A DNA stretch of 5,252 nucleotides from Bacteroidales bacterium (GCA_013314865.1 JABUEV010000205.1:1-5252); one strand, 5' to 3'. Positions 1-5,081 are shown, counted from the stretch's first letter. Notes: generated by a model not told the origin, from the sequence alone. Numbers and translations are program-made.

Positions 1-119
1 AGTATTTTATAAATAAGATCCTGTTTTTTAAGCGATTCTGCCTTTCTGATTTTAAGTTCCTTCGCTATTTCCCTCAGATCGGGGAGCAACATCTTACTTA
101 ACTCAAGAATATCGTACAT
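1..119 (-). CDS. rho: Transcription termination factor Rho, N-terminal fragment
   Basis: Reading the minus strand from an ATG at 119 gives 39 complete codons that run off the left edge. The protein begins MYDILELSKMLLPDLREIAK and continues with a basic stretch (KIRKAESLKKQDLIYKI). This matches the Rho N-terminal helical domain (SAP-like) of Bacteroidota, with its typical 'LREIAKEL.I.K..SLKKQDLIYKIL' pattern. Rho is the hexameric RNA-dependent ATPase that terminates untranslated transcripts in the cytoplasm. The RNA-binding and ATPase domains lie outside the window, so intactness cannot be judged. The start is AT-rich upstream with no Shine-Dalgarno sequence, as is normal in this phylum. The gene is divergent from rpoD. 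The identification rests on recalled family similarity of 39 residues, but the pattern is distinctive. Confidence 0.88.
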   Translation of the reverse strand, partial: MYDILELSKMLLPDLREIAKELKIRKAESLKKQDLIYKI

Positions 120-270
120 AATTAAGATTAATAGAATATAAATAAATGATTTAATATGGAAGCCCGGATAAAGAAATATCGATATACCGGAAGGAATATG
201 CTACAGCAGTTTTACATATTCTTTAACCGGTGCAATATTAATTAAAATTAAATATAATCAATGAAAAAAA

Positions 271-298
271 CAAAAATACTTAAAGGAGTATTATCAAA
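271..298 (-). promoter_or_regulatory. Candidate rho promoter (Bacteroidota type)
   Basis: On the minus strand TATTTTTG (278 to 271) matches the Bacteroidota -7 consensus TAnnTTTG exactly, and TTTG (298 to 295) matches the -33 consensus. The spacer is 16 nt, slightly shorter than usual. Transcription would start near 264 and leave a leader of about 145 nt before the rho ATG at 119. The surrounding 14 bases are identical to those at the acyl-CoA reductase promoter (4750-4763). The box is inferred from consensus only; such short AT-rich motifs also occur by chance. Confidence 0.4.
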
Positions 299-318
299 TT
301 ATCAGTTTGATAGCTATC
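292..318. promoter_or_regulatory. Overlapping palindromes in the rho-rpoD leader
   Basis: TATCAAA (292-298) and TTTGATA (306-312) form a perfect 7-bp inverted repeat with a 7-nt loop. The adjoining GATAGCTATC (309-318) is a perfect 10-bp palindrome sharing GATA with it. The left arm contains the candidate -33 TTTG of the rho promoter on the minus strand. The position would suit a regulator-binding site, but AT-rich sequence produces short palindromes easily and no regulator is identifiable. Confidence 0.25.
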
Positions 319-461
319 TTGAAAAAAAAGTAAGGTGCAAGTTAGTCAATATTTTCGATAATACAAAAAAAATAAGCTTCAGGAGTTCAACGATAGCATT
401 TTTTTATTACAATTGTATTCTTAGCCCGGAACTTTTAAGACCAACTGAAAAAAACCTGTTA

Positions 462-1325
462 ATGCGTCAGCTAAAGATTACAAAGCAGGTTACTAACCGT
501 GACACCCCTTCTCTGGACAAGTATCTACAGGAGATAGGAAAAGTTGATCTTATAACCCCCGAAGAAGAGGTAGTACTTGCAAGAAAAATAAGGGCCGGCG
601 ATTCTGATGCACTGGCAAAGCTTGTAAAAGCAAATCTTCGTTTTGTGGTTTCGGTTGCCAAGCAGTATCAAAACCAGGGAATGGGTCTTCCTGACCTGAT
701 TAATGAAGGAAACCTGGGATTGATGAAAGCTGCCCAGCGTTTTGATGAGACCAGGGGCTTCAAGTTTATCTCGTATGCTGTATGGTGGATCAGACAGGCA
801 ATACTTCAGGCTCTTGCAGAACAGGCGAGGATAGTGAGACTTCCGGTTAACAAAATCGGCTCAATAAACCGCATCAACAAGGCTTTTGCACGGCTCGAAC
901 AGGAATTTGAAAGGGAACCGTCGGCACAGGAGATTGCAGACCTTCTTGAAATGTTTCCGGAAGACGTTAAGGATGCCATTAAAACCAACGGTAGGACAAT
1001 CAGCATGGATGCTCCGATAAGTTCTGAGGAGGAAAATACCATGTACGATGTAATGCAAAACCCCGATACCCCAAGTCCCGACAAAAATCTTATAAATGAA
1101 TCACTGGCATGGGAGATTGAACGCGCACTGAGTACCCTCTCTCCTCGTGAAGCGAAAGTTCTTAAACTCTATTTCGGTCTTGGAATGAAACACCCTTTCA
1201 CCCTTGAAGAGATAGGAGAGGAGCTCAAGCTTACAAGGGAAAGAGTTAGGCAAATAAAGGAGAAAGCTATTAAAAGAATACAGTTTACCACACGGTGCAA
1301 AATTCTGAAATCATACCTGGGATAA
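462..1325 (+). CDS. rpoD: Primary RNA polymerase sigma factor (RpoD/SigA family)
   Basis: A 287-residue sigma-70 factor that directs RNA polymerase to promoters. Region 1.2 lies near residues 13-45. Region 2 (about 50-121) contains [12 protein letters not shown], the [10 protein letters not shown] motif (78-87), [20 protein letters not shown] (93-112) for core binding and -10 recognition, and LQALAEQ. Region 3 covers about 125-200. Region 4.2 has [16 protein letters not shown] (257-272), the -35-type helix-turn-helix. There is no region 1.1, and the length of about 287 is normal for the single primary sigma factor of Bacteroidota. The start at 462 begins [20 protein letters not shown], the usual N-terminus of the family; a longer frame from ATG 261 would add 67 residues unknown in the family. 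The gene is probably co-transcribed with rpe, 37 nt downstream. No truncation or missing motif is seen. Confidence 0.95.
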   Translation: MRQLKITKQVTNRDTPSLDKYLQEIGKVDLITPEEEVVLARKIRAGDSDALAKLVKANLRFVVSVAKQYQNQGMGLPDLINEGNLGLMKAAQRFDETRGFKFISYAVWWIRQAILQALAEQARIVRLPVNKIGSINRINKAFARLEQEFEREPSAQEIADLLEMFPEDVKDAIKTNGRTISMDAPISSEEENTMYDVMQNPDTPSPDKNLINESLAWEIERALSTLSPREAKVLKLYFGLGMKHPFTLEEIGEELKLTRERVRQIKEKAIKRIQFTTRCKILKSYLG

Positions 1326-1362
1326 GAATTTGTCTGTATATTTATTTCCCAAAAATAAAATC

Positions 1363-2016
1363 ATGAAACATCTCGTCTCAGTATCAGTTCTGACAGCTGA
1401 TTTCTGCAATCTTTCATCTGAGATTCAAATGATTAACAAAAGTCTCAGCGACTGGATCCACCTCGACGTGATGGATGGTGTTTTTGTGCCGAACATTTCC
1501 TTTGGATTTCCGGTAATCGAACATGTGAAAAAAGAAGCTGTCAGACCTCTTGATGTGCATCTCATGATAGTTGATCCCGACAGGTACCTGGGAAGATTCA
1601 GGAACTCGGGTGCAGATATTCTGACAGTTCAGTATGAAGCCTGTGTACACCTCCAGAGAACAGTCAGCGAAATAAGAAATCTCGGGATGAAAGCCGGCGT
1701 TGCACTTAACCCTCATTCTCCGGTCTCTCTACTTAAGAATATACTGCCTTATGTCGACATGGTTCTTATCATGACGGTAAACCCGGGTTTCGGCGGACAA
1801 ACATTTATCAGTGAAAGCTACAATAAGATAAGAGAACTCAGGAGGATGATTGATGAAAATGGATACAATGTTCTGATTCAGGTTGATGGAGGGGTGGATA
1901 CCTCAAATGCCCGATCTCTTGTTGAAGCAGGGGTGGACGTTCTCGTTGCAGGTAATGCAGTCTTCAGCTCTGATAATCCGACAGAAACAATCAGAAGGCT
2001 TAAGGAATTGGAATGA
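1363..2016 (+). CDS. rpe: Ribulose-phosphate 3-epimerase
   Basis: A 217-residue TIM-barrel enzyme that interconverts D-ribulose 5-phosphate and D-xylulose 5-phosphate in the cytoplasmic pentose phosphate pathway. Family landmarks are in order: SVLTADF (8-14, usually S-I-L-S-A-D-F), HLDVMDGVFVPNISFG (33-48) with metal ligands H33 and D35, DVHLMI (64-69) with H66, MTVNPGFGGQ (137-146), VDGGV with catalytic D175, and the phosphate-binding VAGNAVF (195-201). The ATG at 1363 gives the standard length. An in-frame TTG at 1330 would add 11 residues with no family support. One oddity is Q90 in 'TVQYEAC', where relatives usually have His; it is not one of the metal or acid-base residues. The gene lies 37 nt after rpoD on the same strand, and its stop codon falls just before an 8-bp repeat array. 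Confidence 0.95.
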   Translation: MKHLVSVSVLTADFCNLSSEIQMINKSLSDWIHLDVMDGVFVPNISFGFPVIEHVKKEAVRPLDVHLMIVDPDRYLGRFRNSGADILTVQYEACVHLQRTVSEIRNLGMKAGVALNPHSPVSLLKNILPYVDMVLIMTVNPGFGGQTFISESYNKIRELRRMIDENGYNVLIQVDGGVDTSNARSLVEAGVDVLVAGNAVFSSDNPTETIRRLKELE

Positions 2017-2022
2017 ATGTAT

Positions 2023-2062
2023 GGTTTCAGGGTTTCAGGGTTTCAGAGTTTCAGAGTTTCAG
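2023..2062 (+). repeat. Tandem 8-bp array, (R)GTTTCAG x5
   Basis: Three copies of GGTTTCAG (2023-2046) are followed by two of AGTTTCAG (2047-2062) and then a decayed AGATATAG. The array starts 7 nt after the rpe stop codon. The period of 8 is not a multiple of three and there is no internal dyad, so neither coding nor a terminator hairpin is indicated. Short tandem arrays of this kind are often seen between genes in Bacteroidota; function unknown. Confidence 0.9.
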
Positions 2063-2082
2063 AGATATAGTTAAAAACCTAG

Positions 2083-2154
2083 ACTGCATGACTGCACGAC
2101 TGCATGACTGCACGACTGCAAGACTGCACGACTGCACGACCGCACGACCGCACG
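2083..2154 (+). repeat. Tandem 8-bp array, ACTGCAYG x9
   Basis: Nine contiguous octamers: ACTGCATG, ACTGCACG, ACTGCATG, ACTGCACG, ACTGCAAG, two ACTGCACG and two ACCGCACG, then a partial ACTACC. The first four form a 16-bp higher-order unit repeated twice. The array ends 5 nt before the miaA stop codon (TAG read at 2162-2160), so together with the GTTTCAG array it nearly fills the convergent rpe-miaA gap. No hairpin-forming dyad or T-tract is visible, so it does not look like an intrinsic bidirectional terminator. Confidence 0.92.
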
Positions 2155-2159
2155 ACTAC

Positions 2160-3062
2160 CTAACCTATCTGCCTTTCAACAAACTCAATGATTTCCTTTA
2201 TCTGGTCAGGGTGAAACCAGGTAATCTCCTTATCCCTTCCCCACCATGTCATTTGCCTCTTGGCGTAGCGCCTGGTATTTCTTTTTATCAGATCAATTGC
2301 TTTCTCCCTTGTTATTCTGCCTTCAAAATATTCGAATAATTCGGTATAGCCTACACAGTTAAGTGCATTAAGTCCTTTCATCCCCATCAGCTGACGTGCT
2401 TCTTCTTCCAGCCCCTCAGAAATCATCCTGTCAACCCTGTTGTTTATCATTTCATACAGTTCATTTCTTTCCCTTGTGAGGCCGGTTTTGATAATCTTAA
2501 AGTCTCTTTCCCTTCTGCTTCTTGTCAGGAAAGATGAGTACGTAGTGCCTGTTGTAGCACATATCTCAAGGGCTCTGATTATTCTTTTGGGATTTCTGAG
2601 GTCAACAATTCTGTAATATTCAGGATCCCGCATTTTCAGTTCAATCCTCAGGCTTTCCAATCCTTCATTCCTGAACTTCTGCTGATATTTTTCCCTGATA
2701 TCCGGATCAACATCGGGTATGTCATCTATTCCCCTGCATACTGCATCGATATACAACCCTGAACCGCCGGTCATCAGTGCAATCCTGTTGGCTGAGAATA
2801 ATTCTGGAAGGAGTCTGAGGACATCCGTTTCATACCTGCTGACGCTGTAGTATTCATATACTGAAATAAACCTTACGAAATGATGGTTGACTTTTTTTAG
2901 CTGATCTTCAGAAGGTACTGCTGTGCCGATTCTCATCTCCCTGTAGAACTGGCGTGAATCTGCTGAAATGATATCAGTACCGAAATGAGTTGCCAGTTTT
3001 ATGGAAACATCAGTCTTCCCGACCCCGGTGGGACCAAGAAGGACTATTAGAAAATTGTTCAT
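2160..3062 (-). CDS. miaA: tRNA dimethylallyltransferase MiaA
   Basis: A 300-residue, full-length enzyme that transfers the dimethylallyl group from DMAPP to N6 of A37 in tRNAs reading U-initial codons, giving i6A37 and steadying codon pairing. The P-loop GPTGVGKT is at 10-17. ISADSRQFY (32-40) carries D35, equivalent to the proposed catalytic Asp of the family. MTGGSGLY is at 97-104, NPKRIIRALEI at 157-167, and the C-terminal tRNA-binding segment LNCVGYTEL through RRYAKRQMTWW (234-274) is intact. The ATG at 3062 places the P-loop at the usual distance. It is the last gene of a minus-strand cluster, 21 nt after the acidic-tailed small protein. The intergenic RNA can form alternative hairpins touching its start codon. 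The stop codon lies at the edge of an octamer repeat array. Confidence 0.96.
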   Translation of the reverse strand: MNNFLIVLLGPTGVGKTDVSIKLATHFGTDIISADSRQFYREMRIGTAVPSEDQLKKVNHHFVRFISVYEYYSVSRYETDVLRLLPELFSANRIALMTGGSGLYIDAVCRGIDDIPDVDPDIREKYQQKFRNEGLESLRIELKMRDPEYYRIVDLRNPKRIIRALEICATTGTTYSSFLTRSRRERDFKIIKTGLTRERNELYEMINNRVDRMISEGLEEEARQLMGMKGLNALNCVGYTELFEYFEGRITREKAIDLIKRNTRRYAKRQMTWWGRDKEITWFHPDQIKEIIEFVERQIG

Positions 3063-3103
3063 TGATGATTTTTAATGAAGAGTTTACTCATCCTCTTCAT
3101 CAA
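3062..3103 (-). promoter_or_regulatory. Alternative hairpins at the miaA translation start
   Basis: Two perfect inverted repeats overlap here. ATGAAGAG (3075-3082) pairs with CTCTTCAT (3093-3100) across a 10-nt loop holding the upstream gene's stop codon. TTGATGA (3062-3068) pairs with TCATCAA (3097-3103) and would bury the first base of the miaA ATG. In the mRNA the two share bases and exclude each other, a layout that would fit translational coupling. The upstream arm lies in repetitive Asp/Glu codons, so chance pairing is plausible. Confidence 0.3.
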
Positions 3104-3641
3104 TGTTTTCTATATTTTCAAAATCGGGGAGGTTCTCGTCATCTTCAGTGTTAAGGAACAGATCGTCGACTTCATCCATTTCATCTTCCTCCTCATCATC
3201 TGAAACGACAATATTATTATAGAGCTTGCGCGAACTGCTTCCGAATACTACCTGTTTAGGTGGAATACCCTTTGAATTCGTGCAGACCGGATACTCGCGT
3301 CCGTCAACTTCCTTTGACTCACCGGTATATTCAATAAAGAGAGCCCTGTCGTTGAAGAAATCAAAAACATACAGGAGTTTCTGGTTTTTCTTGAAGATGA
3401 TGTCTTCAAGTATCGCAGATTCCATAGTTGATGAGCCAGTCCCCATGTCAAACAGGGTAAACTCCTCTTCCTTCTCCCAGTTATCCGTAGCAAGATAGAA
3501 TGAAGCCATTTGTGATTTATCGAACTCCAGTTCTTCCTGGAGAATGTTGTGGAAATCCATCAGTGTCTGGGTTTCTAGAAACTCAAACTCTCTCACAAAT
3601 GAGTCATCTTCATCGGATAATACAACAAACTTATAAACCAT
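3084..3641 (-). CDS. pRiA4b ORF-3-like protein with acidic C-terminal tail
   Basis: A 185-residue protein of unknown function. Residues 1-145 resemble the plasmid pRiA4b ORF-3-like (IS1096 passenger TnpR-like) fold: an N-terminal strand MVYKFVVLSDEDDSFVREFEF, a helix TLMDFHNILQEELEF, then SFYLATDNWEKEEEFTLFDMG, and a core LLYVFDFFNDRALFIEY where related proteins have 'YDFGDDWEH'. PPKQ near 130 is also typical. Residues 148-185 are an acidic tail in which 23 of 38 residues are Asp or Glu. No signal peptide or membrane segment is seen. Despite the family name there is no transposon context; Bacteroidota commonly carry a chromosomal relative of this length with an acidic tail. It lies 42 nt after the acyl-CoA reductase gene and 21 nt before miaA, suggesting co-transcription. 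The acidic tail might bind basic partners or mimic nucleic acid, which is inference only. Confidence 0.85.
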   Translation of the reverse strand: MVYKFVVLSDEDDSFVREFEFLETQTLMDFHNILQEELEFDKSQMASFYLATDNWEKEEEFTLFDMGTGSSTMESAILEDIIFKKNQKLLYVFDFFNDRALFIEYTGESKEVDGREYPVCTNSKGIPPKQVVFGSSSRKLYNNIVVSDDEEEDEMDEVDDLFLNTEDDENLPDFENIENIDEEDE

Positions 3642-3662
3642 AACCTGAATTTATTCGACGGC

Positions 3663-3689
3663 GAAAGATAATATTTTTTTATTTTACAA
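3663..3689 (-). promoter_or_regulatory. Weak internal promoter candidate
   Basis: On the minus strand TATCTTTC (3670 to 3663) differs by one base from TAnnTTTG, and TTG (3689 to 3687) lies 16 nt upstream. It would give the small acidic-tailed gene and miaA a start independent of the acyl-CoA reductase gene. The match is imperfect and lies in AT-rich sequence at the end of that gene. Confidence 0.18.
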
Positions 3690-4727
3690 TAAACCTGTAA
3701 AAATTTTTTTTGACAGAAATTCTATTGTATCAATTCCATCTGCATAATCCCACAGATGTGGCGACTGAGCTTTGCCGAAAGGAATATATTCCCTGCCCGT
3801 GATACATTGAATTTTGTCTTTCAGGCTTTCCAGTCTTCTGCTCAGCTGAGAATATTCCCTGTAGTATTCATAATAGAGCACTGCCACAGGTGACGAAAGA
3901 CTTTCATTTTCTTTCAGCAACAGGTAGCCGGTATCCCTGAATGATTCCCTGTTTACAAGATAGACAGCTTTATTATAGTCGTAGTTGTTTGCGTACTTGT
4001 GATGGTTGATAATATCTGCAAATTCATCCCATAGTGGAAACAGTTTGCCCGGATCATAACCTTCAGGGATAAAAATTTTAGATACACTTCTGCATCCAAG
4101 TCCGAAATAGGAAAAAACATCTTTACCAAGGTTAATAATCTCGTTGTCACTCTCATCGCCGGTTAATACAGCGATGCTGTTTCTGTTTTTCCTGATGATG
4201 TGCGGATATTTGCCGAAGTAATAATCGAAATATCTTGAACTGTTGTTACTCCCTGTTGCAATAACAGCGTCAAACCCCTTAAGGTAGGTGTCGGTAAATG
4301 CAATTCTTTTTTCAAAGAGAGGATTAATATCTGTCAGAATGCCGGCAACGAATTTTATAAGATCCGGATCCCGTGAACTTGGCTTTGCCAGGAGGTTATT
4401 GCCCGAAATCAATACTGAAAGAAAATCGTGGAAACCGACCAGCGGAATGTTTCCTGCCATAACGACTGCAATATTTAGCGGGGAACCGGGATCCTCAATT
4501 TCAGGATAAGCTGAAACCCATTTTCCAATGTTTTCAGGTGTAAGTTCTTCAGCTATAGCACTCACAGCCAGTCTTACATTGTCAGGGGTGAACCATGGAT
4601 TCTTCAGGACCTGGGTTTCAATAAGGTTTTGAAGCGCGCCTGAGTACTTTGTGTTATTCCCTTCAAGGCTGTCCCTTAGTATCTGTCCAAGTTCCGCAAA
4701 AGATCCGGTCCTTTCTTCAAGAGTCAT
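3684..4727 (-). CDS. LuxC-family acyl-CoA reductase
   Basis: A 347-residue protein of the acyl-CoA reductase (LuxC) family, a branch of the aldehyde dehydrogenase fold. Such enzymes reduce an acyl-CoA or acyl-enzyme to the aldehyde with NADPH. Visible landmarks are VVMAGNIPLVGFHDFL (88-103), LLAKPSSRDP (112-121), the nucleotide-binding ATGSNNSSRYFDYYFGKY (157-174), RKNRNSIAVLTG (179-190) and FGLGCRSVSK (208-217), with C212 the likely catalytic thiol. It is shorter than bioluminescence LuxC (about 480), but about 350 residues is usual for the Bacteroidota form. No luxA, B, D or E is nearby, so light production is not implied; the substrate is unknown. It heads a minus-strand cluster with the acidic-tailed protein and miaA. 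The ATG at 4727 lies just after a dyad and a strong -7 box. Confidence 0.88.
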   Translation of the reverse strand: MTLEERTGSFAELGQILRDSLEGNNTKYSGALQNLIETQVLKNPWFTPDNVRLAVSAIAEELTPENIGKWVSAYPEIEDPGSPLNIAVVMAGNIPLVGFHDFLSVLISGNNLLAKPSSRDPDLIKFVAGILTDINPLFEKRIAFTDTYLKGFDAVIATGSNNSSRYFDYYFGKYPHIIRKNRNSIAVLTGDESDNEIINLGKDVFSYFGLGCRSVSKIFIPEGYDPGKLFPLWDEFADIINHHKYANNYDYNKAVYLVNRESFRDTGYLLLKENESLSSPVAVLYYEYYREYSQLSRRLESLKDKIQCITGREYIPFGKAQSPHLWDYADGIDTIEFLSKKIFTGLL

Positions 4728-4728
4728 C

Positions 4729-4751
4729 TGCCAGTGGTTTGTTGACTGGCA
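4729..4751 (-). promoter_or_regulatory. Operator-like inverted repeat at the acyl-CoA reductase start
   Basis: TGCCAGT (4729-4735) and ACTGGCA (4745-4751) form a perfect 7-bp inverted repeat with a 9-nt centre. The right arm overlaps the last two bases of the candidate -7 box, and the other arm ends 1 nt before the ATG. Centre-to-centre arm spacing of 16 bp would suit a dimeric repressor. Because the predicted transcript starts inside the repeat, a DNA operator is more likely than an mRNA hairpin. No cognate regulator is in the window. Confidence 0.4.
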
Positions 4752-4780
4752 AAAATACTTAAAAAAGAGTTAAGGACTAA
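4750..4780 (-). promoter_or_regulatory. Candidate promoter of the acyl-CoA reductase cluster
   Basis: On the minus strand TATTTTTG (4757 to 4750) matches the Bacteroidota -7 box TAnnTTTG exactly. At a 19-nt spacing upstream is TTAG (4780 to 4777), a three-of-four match to the -33 TTTG. Transcription would begin near 4744, giving a leader of under 20 nt before the ATG at 4727. The box lies in a 14-base string shared with the candidate rho promoter. Confidence 0.5.
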
Positions 4781-4860
4781 GCATCACAACCCGAAACGCA
4801 TAACCCAAATTCCGCAATCCGCAATCCGCAATCCGCAATCCGAAATCCGAAATCCTAAAC

Positions 4861-4903
4861 CCGCTCCCGCTCCGCGGGATTGGCTCACTCCGTTCGCCAA
4901 AAT
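4861..4903 (-). repeat. 43-bp double-hairpin unit, copy 1
   Basis: Stem A is CCCGC (4866-4870) with GCGGG (4874-4878), loop TCC, read as GGA on the minus strand. Stem B is TTGGC (4880-4884) with GCCAA (4896-4900), loop 11 nt. Both stems are perfect. It is flanked on both sides by 49-bp heptamer runs. Confidence 0.85.
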
Positions 4904-4952
4904 CCGAATTCCGCAATCCGCAATCCGCAATCCGAAATCCGAAATCCTAAAC

Positions 4953-5081
4953 CCGCTCCCGCTCCGCGGGATTAGCTCACTGCGTTCGCCAAAATCCGCT
5001 CCCGCTTCGCAGGATTGGCTCACTCCGTTCGCCAAATTCCGCTCCCGCTTCGCGGGATTATCTCGCGTTGCTCGATAAAAT
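4953..5081 (-). repeat. 43-bp double-hairpin units, copies 2 to 4, head to tail
   Basis: Three contiguous 43-bp units. Copy 2 has stem A at 4958-4970 (loop TCC) and stem B TTAGC/GCCAA (4972-4976, 4988-4992), whose mismatch is a G-U pair on the minus-strand RNA. Copy 3 has stem A CCCGC/GCAGG (5001-5013, loop TTC), whose mismatch is also G-U on the minus-strand RNA, and stem B TTGGC/GCCAA (5015-5035). Copy 4 has a perfect stem A (5044-5056) and a rewritten stem B TTATC/GATAA (5058-5062, 5074-5078) with two compensatory pairs. Stem B loops are all 11 nt. Read from the TonB-family gene, the transcript would carry these hairpins in its 3' region, where they might act in termination or mRNA protection; no T-tract follows them. 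Confidence 0.85.

Larger units (their letters stand above)
120..461. other. Divergent rho-rpoD intergenic region
   Basis: This 342-base AT-rich stretch separates two divergent starts. It contains a candidate minus-strand promoter for rho (271-298), overlapping short palindromes (292-318) and a 10-bp perfect palindrome ATATCGATAT at 176-185. No plus-strand match to the full TAnnTTTG box was found, so the rpoD promoter is unidentified; TACAATTG at 408-415 is one mismatch away but has no convincing -33 partner. From 258 to 461 the frame of rpoD stays open (possible start ATG 261), but the encoded lysine-rich, AT-driven peptide matches nothing I recognise and is treated as an untranslated leader. 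Confidence 0.7.

Noticed and set aside
806..1084. Minus-strand open frames inside rpoD (and similar shadows at 467-661 and 861-1058)
   Set aside because: They lie fully antisense to a strongly conserved sigma factor, and their sequences show no recognisable domain.
1341..1359. TTTATTT/AAATAAA inverted repeat between rpoD and rpe as a terminator
   Set aside because: The stem is only A-T pairs and is followed by no T-tract, so it would be too weak. The two genes are more likely co-transcribed.
2013..2339. Plus-strand open frame of 108 codons containing TARLHDCT repeats
   Set aside because: Its first half is the octamer arrays read through three frames (24-nt, 8-residue period) and its second half is antisense to miaA.
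3226..3498. Open frames overlapping the acidic-tailed gene (plus strand, and minus strand 3248-3493)
   Set aside because: They are shadow frames of a gene supported by family resemblance. Their composition reflects antisense or shifted acidic codons.
3084..3641. Insertion sequence implied by the 'IS1096 passenger' family name
   Set aside because: No transposase, terminal inverted repeats or target-site duplication is visible around the gene.
3684..4727. Bioluminescence (lux) system
   Set aside because: Only a LuxC-like reductase is present, in the short Bacteroidota form, with no luxAB, luxD or luxE nearby.
4784..5035. Minus-strand open frame of 83 codons with GLRIADCGIRI-type repeats
   Set aside because: It is translation of the heptamer/43-bp array. 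The residue repeats follow the DNA period, the frame persists only because the units lack stops, and no family or start signal supports it.
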